Assembly: GCA_947175055.1 (NCBI GenBank)
Contig: CAMWLJ010000001.1
Coordinates: forward strand, 45,322 to 109,321
Source: an uncultured Lachnospiraceae bacterium
GTDB taxonomy: Bacteria > Bacillota > Clostridia > Lachnospirales > Lachnospiraceae
Length of the DNA stretch: 64,000 nucleotides
Direction of reading: 5' to 3'
The notes under the pieces were generated by a model that was given only the letters and a program-made list of their open reading frames with translations, was not told where the DNA came from and searched no databases. Positions 48,059 through 57,900 of the stretch are shown piece by piece. The position numbers and the translations under genes were made by a program. Numbering within the stretch: position 1 is the first letter of the stretch; every line of letters begins with the position of its first letter.

Positions 48059-49330
48059 ATGATCGTAGAACTGATTTCAGTGGGAACAGAGATTCTATTG
48101 GGCAATATCGTGAATACCAACGCGGCTTTCCTGTCCGAGAAATGTGCCGGGCTTGGCCTTTCCTGTTATTATCAGGATGTGGTGGGCGACAATGAGGACA
48201 GGCTGTACGAGACGATAAAGACGGCTCTTGGCAGGGCCGATATTCTGCTCTTGTCGGGAGGACTTGGGCCGACCCAGGATGACCTGACGAAGGAAGTGGC
48301 GGCTAAGGTAATGAACAAGACGTTGTACCTTCATGAGGAGAGCAAGGCAGCTATTCAGAGCTTTTTTGAAAAAAGAGGGCTGGAGATCACAGATAATAAC
48401 TGGAAGCAGGCCATGGTGCCGGAGGGCTGTATCGTGGTTGCTAATCCCAACGGCACAGCGCCGGGTATCATCATGGCGGAAAACGGTAAACATGTGATAC
48501 TGATGCCAGGACCGCCGAATGAGATGATCCCCATGTTTGAGACGTCGATCATGCCATATTTGAGCAGCCTGCAGTCTTGTGTGATCTATTCACAGACAGT
48601 GAAGATCTGCGGCGTGGGAGAGAGCAAAGCAGAGACCATGGTGGCGGATCTGATCAAAGAGCAGAGCAACCCGACATTAGCCACCTATGCTAAGACCGGA
48701 GAGGTACATCTGCGGGTGACAGCCCGGGCCGAGGATGAGAAGGCGGCCAGAAAGCTGGTAAAGCCCATGGTCAAGGAATTAAAGGGGCGTTTTGGCAATC
48801 ATATCTATACAACGGAAGATGATGTGACACTGGAGAAAGCGGTGGTAGATCTTCTACTGGCCAATAGACTGACAGTGAGCACGGTAGAATCCTGCACTGG
48901 CGGACTTGTGGCAGCCAGGTTGATCAATGTACCGGGTGTGTCCGAGGTCTTCAAATCCGGGTATATCACGTATTCCAATAAGGCCAAGCGAAGACTGCTG
49001 GGAGTCAAGAAGAATACGCTGGCCAAGCATGGGGCAGTCAGTGAGACGGTTGCCAGAGACATGGCGAAGGGCGCCGCTATAGTGTCCAAGGCGGATGTGG
49101 TGGTCAGTGTTACAGGCATTGCCGGACCTGACGGCGGTACGGAAGAGAAGCCGGTTGGTTTGGTGTATATCGGCTGTTATGTATGTGGAAGGTACACGGT
49201 CAAGAAATGTCTTTTCAGCGGTGACCGTGCCAAGATCAGGGATAATACGGTCTCAGCCGCGTTGTCATTGATGCGGGAATGTATTTTGCAGTATTACAGT
49301 GAAGTGACGTTTGGCGGGAAAGACAAGTGA
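48059..49330 (+). CDS. cinA: CinA family protein
   Basis: MIVELISVGTEILLGNIVNTNAAFL, GGLGPTQDDLTKE, STVESCTGGLVAARL, TGIAGPDGGTEEKPVGLVYI. Confidence 0.95.
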   Translation: MIVELISVGTEILLGNIVNTNAAFLSEKCAGLGLSCYYQDVVGDNEDRLYETIKTALGRADILLLSGGLGPTQDDLTKEVAAKVMNKTLYLHEESKAAIQSFFEKRGLEITDNNWKQAMVPEGCIVVANPNGTAPGIIMAENGKHVILMPGPPNEMIPMFETSIMPYLSSLQSCVIYSQTVKICGVGESKAETMVADLIKEQSNPTLATYAKTGEVHLRVTARAEDEKAARKLVKPMVKELKGRFGNHIYTTEDDVTLEKAVVDLLLANRLTVSTVESCTGGLVAARLINVPGVSEVFKSGYITYSNKAKRRLLGVKKNTLAKHGAVSETVARDMAKGAAIVSKADVVVSVTGIAGPDGGTEEKPVGLVYIGCYVCGRYTVKKCLFSGDRAKIRDNTVSAALSLMRECILQYYSEVTFGGKDK

Positions 49331-49367
49331 AATAGCACGTGTAATTGAAAGGAAAAGGGGAAAATAA

Positions 49368-50810
49368 ATGGATCGATCGGAAGAGTTTGCGGATCGTAAT
49401 AACAGTAACAGGGAAGAAATGGATATACTCTCCGAGGAATCACCGTCTGGAGAAGATTCGGGAGTCTGTTCTACGGCGGATACTGCTGCAGGACAGGTGA
49501 TAAATTTGCAGGATACGGAGCAGGCTCAGGATGTAAATGATCCGAGCAGACAGCAGAATTATGATACAGGGCCGTATGATGGAAATCCTTATTACAATAA
49601 TACTCCTCATAATCATGATGCATATCAGAATACTCCTTATAATAATGATTCGTATCATAACAATCCTTATAATAATACTCGTTATGGTGACAGCCCTTAT
49701 TATGATGATCCCTATCGGAATGCGCAGTACAGCCCATTGGCACGGCCGGCCAAGAATAATAACATTCCATTGATCATTGGGATCGCTGCGGCTATCGTGA
49801 TCTTGTTTCTGATTGCTGTTTTTGCCCTGACTTATAGAGTGGTATCACTGTACTCCGAAAGATGGGAGAAGTCTCATAAAGGTTTTGAAGAGCATGAGTT
49901 TAATGATGACAGGCAGGAGAAACGGCAGAAGAACAGTGAAGAAGAGATAGAGTCGTATGACCGTGACCGCTTTGATGATGAATACGATCATGATGGTTAT
50001 TTTAATTATGATGAATACGATTACGATGACTATTTTAATGATGATTACTTTAATGACGATTATTTTAATGATGGTTACTTTAACGACGATTATTTTAATG
50101 ATGGTTACTTTAATGACGATTACTTTAAAGATGGTTATTATAATGACGATTTCGGTGATGGGTATGATTATGACAATGATCAGTATTATACGCTGCACGA
50201 CGATATCAAGAAGGATCTTTCTTATTCCGTAGAATTTGAGCATTATGAATATGACACCGATAATGATAATGTGGAGATCATGGTGTCCTATCCGGTGATC
50301 AAAGGCGAAAAGGTACCGAATCTGAAGCATTTGAATAGTGTGATAGCAGAGGAGATCGATCTGTTCAAAGATTATTTCGAGGAAGAATATGCGGATTATA
50401 TGGATGAGTATAATGGGTATTTTTCTGCACTTTCTTCCGGATATGTCACCTATATGGATGAAGAGAAGATGAGTATCGCTTTTGCGGAGTATATATATAC
50501 CGATTACTATAATGAAGCATTTCTGTATAGTATCAATATCGATATGGAGAACGGCGTCATTTTAGAGAATGAGAACATGCTGAGCATTGATGATGACTTT
50601 TCAGTGGAGTTCAGAAAGAAGAGCGATGTGCAAAATGGTGAGATCGTCTATCTTACAGGTATGACTGACCAGGAGATCACGGATCACTTTAACTCTTCAA
50701 ATATTATTGTCTTCTATACTCCTAAGGGAATGGAGATCGGATTCAACTATGAAGAAGGATGGGTAACCGTTACCTATGAGGACTACGATAAGTATCTTAA
50801 GGTTTTCTGA
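49368..50810 (+). CDS. membrane protein with Asn/Tyr/Asp repeats and RsiV/DUF3298-like C-terminal domain
   Basis: N-terminal Tyr/Asn repeats, single TM (IPLIIGIAAAIVILFLIAVFAL), acidic YFNDD repeats, C-terminal VEFEHYEYDTDNDNVEIMVSYPVIKG... Confidence 0.75.
   Translation: MDRSEEFADRNNSNREEMDILSEESPSGEDSGVCSTADTAAGQVINLQDTEQAQDVNDPSRQQNYDTGPYDGNPYYNNTPHNHDAYQNTPYNNDSYHNNPYNNTRYGDSPYYDDPYRNAQYSPLARPAKNNNIPLIIGIAAAIVILFLIAVFALTYRVVSLYSERWEKSHKGFEEHEFNDDRQEKRQKNSEEEIESYDRDRFDDEYDHDGYFNYDEYDYDDYFNDDYFNDDYFNDGYFNDDYFNDGYFNDDYFKDGYYNDDFGDGYDYDNDQYYTLHDDIKKDLSYSVEFEHYEYDTDNDNVEIMVSYPVIKGEKVPNLKHLNSVIAEEIDLFKDYFEEEYADYMDEYNGYFSALSSGYVTYMDEEKMSIAFAEYIYTDYYNEAFLYSINIDMENGVILENENMLSIDDDFSVEFRKKSDVQNGEIVYLTGMTDQEITDHFNSSNIIVFYTPKGMEIGFNYEEGWVTVTYEDYDKYLKVF
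50031..50150 (+). repeat. in-frame 15-bp tandem repeat encoding YFND(D/G)
   Basis: tattttaatgatgat/tactttaatgacgat and variants, eight consecutive pentapeptides. Confidence 0.9.
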
Positions 50811-50812
50811 TC

Positions 50813-51139
50813 TTATGTGATATCCAGTATATCATCAAATGCAATTTTAGTATTTACAATCTGAAGCAACCGGCTGGTTTCGTCAATTCGGGCGACCATG
50901 CCGGTTACTTTAATGTATTCGTCTTTGCTGAAATAAACGACGGAGGCAATCTGGCCTTTGATCAGGCAGTGCATTTTGCGGTCCAGCTCTTCTGCCATCT
51001 CTTCAGATAATTCTATTCTTGGCACGGTGATCTTCTCACGGGCAGCCAGTGCGTCCGGCAGACCCTTTAAGGCTGCGAAGGGCATAAACTGCTTGGCCCT
51101 GTCTTCTATTGGCATTTTGTGTTTGGGTTTACTCGCCAC
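50813..51139 (-). CDS. YolD-like protein
   Basis: MPIEDRAKQFMPFAALKGLPDAL; overlaps the polymerase gene. Confidence 0.8.
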   Translation of the reverse strand: MASKPKHKMPIEDRAKQFMPFAALKGLPDALAAREKITVPRIELSEEMAEELDRKMHCLIKGQIASVVYFSKDEYIKVTGMVARIDETSRLLQIVNTKIAFDDILDIT

Positions 51140-52394
51140 TTTTGTGCCCTCCGATCTGATGATTCCGTTCTTTGGTGGTGGCGCCTTCTTCCAGGTTCAT
51201 GCCCTTTAAGATGGCGTCTTTGCCGAACTTGTTCTTGATACTGATGACAGCCTGCTGTATCTTGCGGCTGCGCTCTAACTGTGCGCTGTCAATGAAGAAA
51301 TTGTATTGATGGTATTCCTCCGGCATCACATTGTTGCAGGTGATATTGATGCGATGGACCGGGTAAGCCGGATCAACGATCTGCCGGTAAAGATCTGTCA
51401 CTACGGGTATGAGTAGCAGATCGGAGTTGGTCTCCACGTCAGCAGCGGCAGTACCGTGGGAGGAAGGAACATTGAGCCTGTTGGCATAGCCTACGTGAAG
51501 CGTGATGGAGCCGGTGACCAGATTCTTCTCTACCAGATCCAGGCAGAGCAGATCCATCATTTCCTTTGCAACGAGCAATCCCTTTTCGTAAGAATAGTCA
51601 CTGCCCAGTACCTGTCCGCTGCTCAGACAGTTGGTGTGTGACCTGTAGGATTTGATATCTGACATGGTAACGGGCTCACGGCCCCAGGCGTGGTCGATCA
51701 GAAGCTCGGCGTCAATGCCGAAGAGCCGATAAAGGAAATCTTCGTCGGCCTGTGCGAGATCTCCCATAGTGCGGATACCGTAGGGTTCCAGTCGTCTTGC
51801 AGTGCCGGAGCCGATCCGCCAGAAATCGGTGAGAGGACGATGGTTCCACAACAGTGTCTGGTAGCTGCTTTCGTCCAGTTCGCCGATAAAATCTTCTGCG
51901 TGCTTAGCGGTGATATCCAAAGCTACCTTGGCCAGATACAGGTTCGTGCCGACGCCACAGGTGGCACGAATCTTGGTGATACGGAAGATATCTGCCATGA
52001 TGCGCAGTCCCAGTTCGCGGGCAGAGATGTGGTACAGTTCCAGATAGTCAGTCACATCCATGAAAGCTTCGTCGATGGAGTACACATGGATGTCTTCTTT
52101 GGAAATATAGTTCAGATAGATACTGTAAATATCGGCGGCGGTATCGATATATTTCTGCATACGGGGCGGGGCAACGGTATACTTTACATGCTTCGGAATC
52201 TCAAAAAGGCGGCAGCGATTCTTGATGCCAAGGGCCTTCATGGCAGGCGTGATGGCAAGGCAGATCGTCTTCTCGGTGCGTTCCGGATCGGCTACAACCA
52301 GATTTTCAGTCATGGGATCCAGACCCTTGGACACACATTCCACGGAAGCGTAGAAGGATTTCAGATCGATACATAGGTAGGTGCGTTGTTTCAT
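51129..52394 (-). CDS. Y-family DNA polymerase (UmuC/UvrX/DinB type)
   Basis: YLCIDLKSFYASVECVSKGLDPMTENLVVADPERTEKTICLAITPAMKALG; YSIDEAFMDVTDYL catalytic motif. Confidence 0.93.
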   Translation of the reverse strand: MKQRTYLCIDLKSFYASVECVSKGLDPMTENLVVADPERTEKTICLAITPAMKALGIKNRCRLFEIPKHVKYTVAPPRMQKYIDTAADIYSIYLNYISKEDIHVYSIDEAFMDVTDYLELYHISARELGLRIMADIFRITKIRATCGVGTNLYLAKVALDITAKHAEDFIGELDESSYQTLLWNHRPLTDFWRIGSGTARRLEPYGIRTMGDLAQADEDFLYRLFGIDAELLIDHAWGREPVTMSDIKSYRSHTNCLSSGQVLGSDYSYEKGLLVAKEMMDLLCLDLVEKNLVTGSITLHVGYANRLNVPSSHGTAAADVETNSDLLLIPVVTDLYRQIVDPAYPVHRINITCNNVMPEEYHQYNFFIDSAQLERSRKIQQAVISIKNKFGKDAILKGMNLEEGATTKERNHQIGGHKSGE

Positions 52395-52500
52395 GATAAT
52401 ACTCCCAGCACGGAATTATGAAAGAATATTTCGGTAGCAGGCCATATACGGCAGCGCTGTCAGTCCATTACCGGATTATGTAATGACAGCAGTTATACAA

Positions 52501-52529
52501 AGCATAACACGCGAACGTATGTTTGGCAA
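52501..52529 (-). promoter_or_regulatory. promoter with embedded LexA-type SOS box
   Basis: Minus strand TTGCCA-N17-TATGCT; + strand CGAACGTATGTTTG (52512-52525) fits CGAACRNRYGTTYG. Confidence 0.75.
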
Positions 52530-52741
52530 GCGAAAAACTATGGAAACGATGAATTGAGCCAAAATTGTTGAAATTTTTGAAATGACGGCTAGCGGTAAAG
52601 GCTTAGATATGATAGAATTTTTACATTGTGATAAGAAAATGTTCAGATCATAATGAGAAAACGGAGGTAGAGTACTGTGAAATAAATTTTTCACAGGTAA
52701 ATTGGTGCTTTGTGGCAGCAAATGTCGCAGGCTGAGAAAGG

Positions 52742-53872
52742 TTGGTTATTACTATGGAGAAAGCAAATGTATATTTTACAACGTTCAAGGCGACAGCGCA
52801 TGAGAACCTTCTGCAGAAGCTGCATCGTCTGATGAAGACAGCCGGGTTTGAGAAGATTGATTTCACCGATAAGTATGCGGCGATCAAGATTCATTTCGGG
52901 GAGTATGGCAACCTGGCATTCCTGCGGCCTAACTATGCCAGAGTAGTGGCTGATTATGTGAAGGAACTGGGAGGCAAACCATTTCTGACGGATTGCAATA
53001 CGCTGTATGTAGGCAGCAGGAAGAATGCCCTTGATCATTTGGAGACGGCATACATAAATGGATTCTCTCCTTATCAGACGGGATGTCATGTGATCATTGG
53101 AGATGGCCTGAAGGGGACTGATGAGGCATTGGTTCCGATTGACGGTGAGTATGTGAAAGAGGCGAAGATCGGGCAGGCAGTCATGGATGCGGATGTTTTT
53201 ATCTCACTGACACATTTTAAGGGACATGAAGCGGCCGGATTCGGCGGAACGCTGAAGAATATAGGAATGGGATGCGGTTCGAGAGCAGGTAAGATGGAAC
53301 AGCATTATGAGGGTAAACCGAGTGTGGATTCGTCTGTCTGCATAGGCTGTGGCGCATGTGACAGAATATGTGCACACGCTGCTCCGATCATAGAGAACGG
53401 TAAGGCACATATCGATCATGAGAAGTGTGTTGGCTGCGGACGGTGTCTTGCGGCGTGTCCGAAGGATGCGATCACGGCGGATCTTTCTAATTCTGTGAAG
53501 GTGCTTAACTGTAAGATGGCTGAATACAGCCTGGCGGTATGCAAAGATCGTCCATGCTTCCATGTATCTCTCATCTGTGACGTATCACCCAACTGCGACT
53601 GTCATTCCGAGAATGATATTCCGATCATTCCCAATGTAGGAATGCTTGCTTCTTTCGATCCGGTGGCGTTGGATCAGGCGTGCGCGGATCTGTGCAATCA
53701 GATGACACCGGTGGAAAGCAGTGTTTTGGGTGAGAATCTGAAGAAGCATGGCAATGAAGAGGGGCATGACCACTTCCATATGACACATCCGGATACGGAG
53801 TGGAAGAGCTGTATTGCCCATGCGGTGAAGCTGGGCCTGGGTACAGATCAGTACGAGCTTGTGCAGATCTAG
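52742..53872 (+). CDS. DUF362 domain protein with two 4Fe-4S ferredoxin motifs
   Basis: N-terminal DUF362-like region; CIGCGACDRICAHAAP and CVGCGRCLAACPKDAI. Confidence 0.9.
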   Translation: MVITMEKANVYFTTFKATAHENLLQKLHRLMKTAGFEKIDFTDKYAAIKIHFGEYGNLAFLRPNYARVVADYVKELGGKPFLTDCNTLYVGSRKNALDHLETAYINGFSPYQTGCHVIIGDGLKGTDEALVPIDGEYVKEAKIGQAVMDADVFISLTHFKGHEAAGFGGTLKNIGMGCGSRAGKMEQHYEGKPSVDSSVCIGCGACDRICAHAAPIIENGKAHIDHEKCVGCGRCLAACPKDAITADLSNSVKVLNCKMAEYSLAVCKDRPCFHVSLICDVSPNCDCHSENDIPIIPNVGMLASFDPVALDQACADLCNQMTPVESSVLGENLKKHGNEEGHDHFHMTHPDTEWKSCIAHAVKLGLGTDQYELVQI

Positions 53873-53978
53873 AAAGAGTGCGGGATACTGATGCCGCGAG
53901 TCAGATCAGTGTCGTAGTGGGATACGGACATGTGGCAGACAGAATGCAGAAAGGAATAACGAAGAAGGACAGGGAACG

Positions 53979-55772
53979 ATGAGGATAGACGAGAAATTAA
54001 CCCGATTACGCGAGTTGATGGGTGAGAACAACTTTTCTGCCTATATCATACCGACGGATGATTTTCATAGTTCGGAATATGTGGGTGACTATTTTAAGGC
54101 GAGAGAATATATGTCAGGATTTACCGGATCCGCAGGGACCCTGGTAGTTTTGCAGGATAAGGCAGCATTATGGACAGACGGCAGATATTTCATTCAGGCT
54201 GCCAGACAGCTTCAGGGCAGTACTATCGAGCTGATGCGTTCCGGGCAGCCGGATGTGCCCAAGATAGAAGAATATCTGGAGAAACATTTGGGCGAGAAAG
54301 CCGTGATCGGGTTCGATGGCCGCACAGTCACGAAGCGATTTGTGGAGATGATCGGAGAGAAGACTGACGCGAAGCAGATCACCTTTGACGGTAGTAAGGA
54401 TCTGGTGGATGCGATCTGGACGGATCGCCCGCCCCTTTCCAAAAAGCCGGTCTGGGAACTGCATGTGAAATATGCAGGTAAGAGCAGAGAGGACAAGATC
54501 AAGGAAGTTCGGACCAAAATGCAGGAAGAGAAGGCTGATCAGCTGCTGGTGACCGCACTGGATGAGATAGCGTGGCTTTTTAATCTGCGCGGAGGAGATA
54601 TTGCGCATACGCCGGTTTTTCTGTCTTATCTGCTTTTGACGAAGGAGCAGATCACGTTGTTTGCCCACGAGGAGATATTTCCGGTGCAGATATTGGAAAG
54701 GTTGACTCGGGAAGGTGTGACGATAAAGCCCTATGAGGAGATCGGGCAGGCGGTAGGCAATATGCCTGCGGGAACGAAGGTATGGTTGGACAGTGGGGCC
54801 GTGAATTACCGGCTGACACAAAAGGTACCGAAGGATGTGGAGATTCTGGATCAGGAAAGTCCGATCGTGCTTATGAAAGCAGTGAAGACACCGGAGGAGA
54901 TGAAGCATATGCGTGCTGCCCACATAAAGGACGGCGTTGCGGTGACGAGATTTATCCATTGGCTGAAGACAAATGTAGATAGGGAGACGGTCACGGAAGT
55001 AGGCGCTGCCGGGAAATTAGAGATGCTCCGGTCACAGATGGAAGGGTATTTGGAACCCAGCTTTTCTTCTATCATTGCCTATGGACCTCACGGTGCGATC
55101 GTGCATTATGCGCCGACACAGGAATCAGATGTGGAGATGAAGGCGGAAAGCTTCTGTCTGGCGGATGTGGGTGGTCATTATCAGGAAGGCACTACGGATA
55201 TCACCCGTACCATAGCGCTGGGGGATCTGACGGAGGAGGAGAAGCGGTATTATACGACGGTACTGCGAGGAAACCTGGCATTGGGCGCAGCGAAATTTGT
55301 GGAAGGTGTCAGCGGACAGAATCTGGATGTGTTGGCGAGAGGCCCATTATGGGAGATGGGCATGGATTACAATCATGGGACCGGCCACGGCGTAGGCTAT
55401 ATTCTTGGAGTGCATGAAGGGCCGCAGAGGATCCACTGGCGTGTCTCACCGGGAGCGCAGAGTGTTCCGTTGGAGGAGGGTATGATCGTATCCGATGAAC
55501 CGGGACTGTATCTGGAAGGACGCTTTGGCATCCGATTGGAGAATCTGGTTCTGTGCCGTAAGGGAGAGAAGAATGATCATGGTCAATTCCTGTATCTTGA
55601 GCCGTTGACGATGGTGCCTTTTGACAGGGAAGCGATTCTGCTGGAATTGATGACGGAGAAAGAATTGGAATGCCTCAATCTCTATCACCAGAGGGTGTAC
55701 GAGTCTTTATCACCGTATTTGGACGAGGAAGAGCAGTGCTGGCTGAAGGAAATGACGGCGCGGATACAGTAG
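53979..55772 (+). CDS. aminopeptidase P family (M24) metallopeptidase
   Basis: LWTDGRYFIQAARQL; DVGGHYQEGTTDITRT; GTGHGVGYILGVHEGPQRI; DEPGLYLEGRFGIRLEN. Confidence 0.93.
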   Translation: MRIDEKLTRLRELMGENNFSAYIIPTDDFHSSEYVGDYFKAREYMSGFTGSAGTLVVLQDKAALWTDGRYFIQAARQLQGSTIELMRSGQPDVPKIEEYLEKHLGEKAVIGFDGRTVTKRFVEMIGEKTDAKQITFDGSKDLVDAIWTDRPPLSKKPVWELHVKYAGKSREDKIKEVRTKMQEEKADQLLVTALDEIAWLFNLRGGDIAHTPVFLSYLLLTKEQITLFAHEEIFPVQILERLTREGVTIKPYEEIGQAVGNMPAGTKVWLDSGAVNYRLTQKVPKDVEILDQESPIVLMKAVKTPEEMKHMRAAHIKDGVAVTRFIHWLKTNVDRETVTEVGAAGKLEMLRSQMEGYLEPSFSSIIAYGPHGAIVHYAPTQESDVEMKAESFCLADVGGHYQEGTTDITRTIALGDLTEEEKRYYTTVLRGNLALGAAKFVEGVSGQNLDVLARGPLWEMGMDYNHGTGHGVGYILGVHEGPQRIHWRVSPGAQSVPLEEGMIVSDEPGLYLEGRFGIRLENLVLCRKGEKNDHGQFLYLEPLTMVPFDREAILLELMTEKELECLNLYHQRVYESLSPYLDEEEQCWLKEMTARIQ

Positions 55773-55880
55773 CAGAAGGGCGCAAAGAATGCCTGCGCCA
55801 TCGCTGATACGGGTGCAGGCATGACGAGCATATGTAGTATGGAGAGAAGCCGGACAAAAGCAGAGTAGAGAAGGGAAAAC

Positions 55881-56906
55881 ATGGAACAAAGGAAAATCAG
55901 ATGGGGTCTGCTGGGGGCAGGAGAGATCTTGAACCGCTGGATGAACGGTGCGCAGCAGATAGAAGATATGGAGATCGTTGCGGTTGCATCCAGAAGCAGC
56001 GAACGGGCCCGTAAGATGGCACAGAAATTTCATATTCCGGCGGCCGTAGACTATGAAGAGCTGTTGGCGCGTAAAGATATCGATGTGGTCTATATCCCGG
56101 TACCGCACACGGCGCATAAGGAACTGGCAGTGAGGGCAATGGAATCCGGGAAAGGGGTGCTGGTGGAAAAACCGGCGGCCATTAACGCGGAAGAGTTTCA
56201 GGAAATGATCGACTGCGCCAGGAAAAATCATACGTTTTTGATGGAGGCTGTGTGGACGAAATTTTTCCCGATCATACAGGAGATAGAGGGCAGGATTGGA
56301 GAGAAGGGAATCGGACAGGTACGGGTCGTACAGTCAAATTTTGCTTTCCGGAACGAGGTCGATCCGGCATCGAGGCTTTTTGACATGGAGCGTGCAGGCG
56401 GTGGGCTTTTGGATGTGGGCGTTTATAATCTGCATTTTTCTCGGATGGTCCTGAAGAAAGATCCGCTGTATCTGATCGGAAAAGCATCCATGGATACGGA
56501 TGAGCATCATCTTCAGATAGACGAGCAGGCCGCTTACATCGCACAGTATGACAGGGGTGAGCTGGCTGTAATGGGAAGCGGGGTACGTATCGGGATGCTG
56601 GACACAGCCTGGATTTATGGAACGAAAGGATACATTACAGTGCCTCATTTCTGGAAACCGACACGGATGCTTGTGACAGTCGGGAATGAAACCACGAATA
56701 TTGAACGAAAGGTGCCGCAGAAGATCGCGGGTGTGGAGGATGAAGGGTACCAGTATGAGATCGCACATGTAAATCAATGCATCCGGGAAGGCGTGGTCGA
56801 GTCACCGGTGCTGACGTGGAAGGATACGATGGCCATCCTGAACCAATGTGACAGTCTGCGGACAGACTGGGGAATCGTGTATCCGCAGGAAAGAAAGAGT
56901 TTATAA
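55881..56906 (+). CDS. Gfo/Idh/MocA family oxidoreductase
   Basis: RWGLLGAGEILNRW; DVVYIPVPHTAHKELAVRAMESGKGVLVEKPAAINAEEF. Confidence 0.93.
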   Translation: MEQRKIRWGLLGAGEILNRWMNGAQQIEDMEIVAVASRSSERARKMAQKFHIPAAVDYEELLARKDIDVVYIPVPHTAHKELAVRAMESGKGVLVEKPAAINAEEFQEMIDCARKNHTFLMEAVWTKFFPIIQEIEGRIGEKGIGQVRVVQSNFAFRNEVDPASRLFDMERAGGGLLDVGVYNLHFSRMVLKKDPLYLIGKASMDTDEHHLQIDEQAAYIAQYDRGELAVMGSGVRIGMLDTAWIYGTKGYITVPHFWKPTRMLVTVGNETTNIERKVPQKIAGVEDEGYQYEIAHVNQCIREGVVESPVLTWKDTMAILNQCDSLRTDWGIVYPQERKSL

Positions 56907-57116
56907 TATTTTCGGTGCAGATTTTTTGTGCTTATGAACAGGGAATATATCTGTATAGGAATTTAAAGGTAGGAGATACTTTTAGAGAATAGTATTTTTC
57001 AGTGGACGTAGTAGATGAAGAATGCAAGGCAATACGGTCATCTATCATGAGGACTCTGGACAGAAAGATACAAGTTGACGAAGAGATGTGGGATATCACA
57101 TAGAATGGAGGAGACT

Positions 57117-57671
57117 ATGGCACAGGCAGCAGGAAACAGTAAATACGCAGGAACTCAGACAGAGAAGAACTTGGAGGCGGCGATCGCAGGCGAATCGGTG
57201 GCGAGAAATAACTATACTTTCTTCGCATCCAAGGCGAAGAAGGAAGGATTTGAGCAGATTGCAGCAATCTTCCAGGAGACTGCAGACAACGAGAAAGAGC
57301 ATGCTAAGCTCTGGTACAAAGAACGTTATGGGATCGGTACTACGGCTGAGAATCTGGCAGCGGCAGCGGCGGGTGAGAATTATGAATGGACAGAGATGTA
57401 TGTAGGATTCGCGGAGACTGCGGAGAAGGAAGGCTTTCCGGAACTGGCGGCTAAGTTCCGTCAGGTGGCAGCTATTGAGAAACAGCATGAGGAACGTTAC
57501 CGGGCACTTCTTCGGAATGTAGAGATGCAGGAAGTATTTAAGAAGAGTGAAGTCAAGGTATGGGAGTGCCGCAACTGCGGACATGTCGTGGTAGGCTGTG
57601 ATGCACCTGAGATCTGTCCGGTGTGTGCACATCCGCAGGCGTATTTCGAGATCAAGGCGGAGAACTATTGA
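57117..57671 (+). CDS. rubrerythrin family protein
   Basis: Two ferritin-like ExxH helices and C-terminal rubredoxin [28 protein letters not shown] opens at 57075. Confidence 0.94.
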   Translation: MAQAAGNSKYAGTQTEKNLEAAIAGESVARNNYTFFASKAKKEGFEQIAAIFQETADNEKEHAKLWYKERYGIGTTAENLAAAAAGENYEWTEMYVGFAETAEKEGFPELAAKFRQVAAIEKQHEERYRALLRNVEMQEVFKKSEVKVWECRNCGHVVVGCDAPEICPVCAHPQAYFEIKAENY

Positions 57672-57754
57672 TGCCAAGACTTACAGTACCGCCCGCAGAC
57701 AGCGTGGCCGGACAGCCGGTTACTGCATAAGCGTGTGGAAGATTACGGGAAGAA

Positions 57755-57791
57755 CTGAGGTGATGTGGGCTGTTAGCTTATGTCACCTCAG
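57755..57791 (+). terminator. terminator-like stem after rubrerythrin
   Basis: CTGAGGTGA...TCACCTCAG inverted repeat. Confidence 0.55.
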
Positions 57792-57839
57792 TATTTGTGT
57801 GGAGTGTTACAAAGGAGTGTGTTAAACTGCAAAAAAAGA

Positions 57840-57891
57840 TTGACAGAATCTGACAAATGTTTTATTCTTAATTGACAGAACGTTTGTTCTG
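57840..57891 (+). promoter_or_regulatory. promoter plus palindromic operator of OpuC-type operon
   Basis: TTGACA (57840-57845)-N17-TATTCT (57863-57868); palindrome CAGAAC-gttt-GTTCTG (57876-57891) near the predicted +1. Confidence 0.65.
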
Positions 57892-57900
57892 CGTTGCGAG

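Noticed and set aside
50031-50150. Possible CRISPR-like array
   Set aside because: Repeats are contiguous 15-bp in-frame coding units without spacers; no cas genes in the window.
49845-50330. Antisense ORF of Ile/Val-rich protein opposite the YFNDD repeat gene
   Set aside because: Composition is a direct complement of Asp/Asn/Tyr codons; no RBS or family resemblance.
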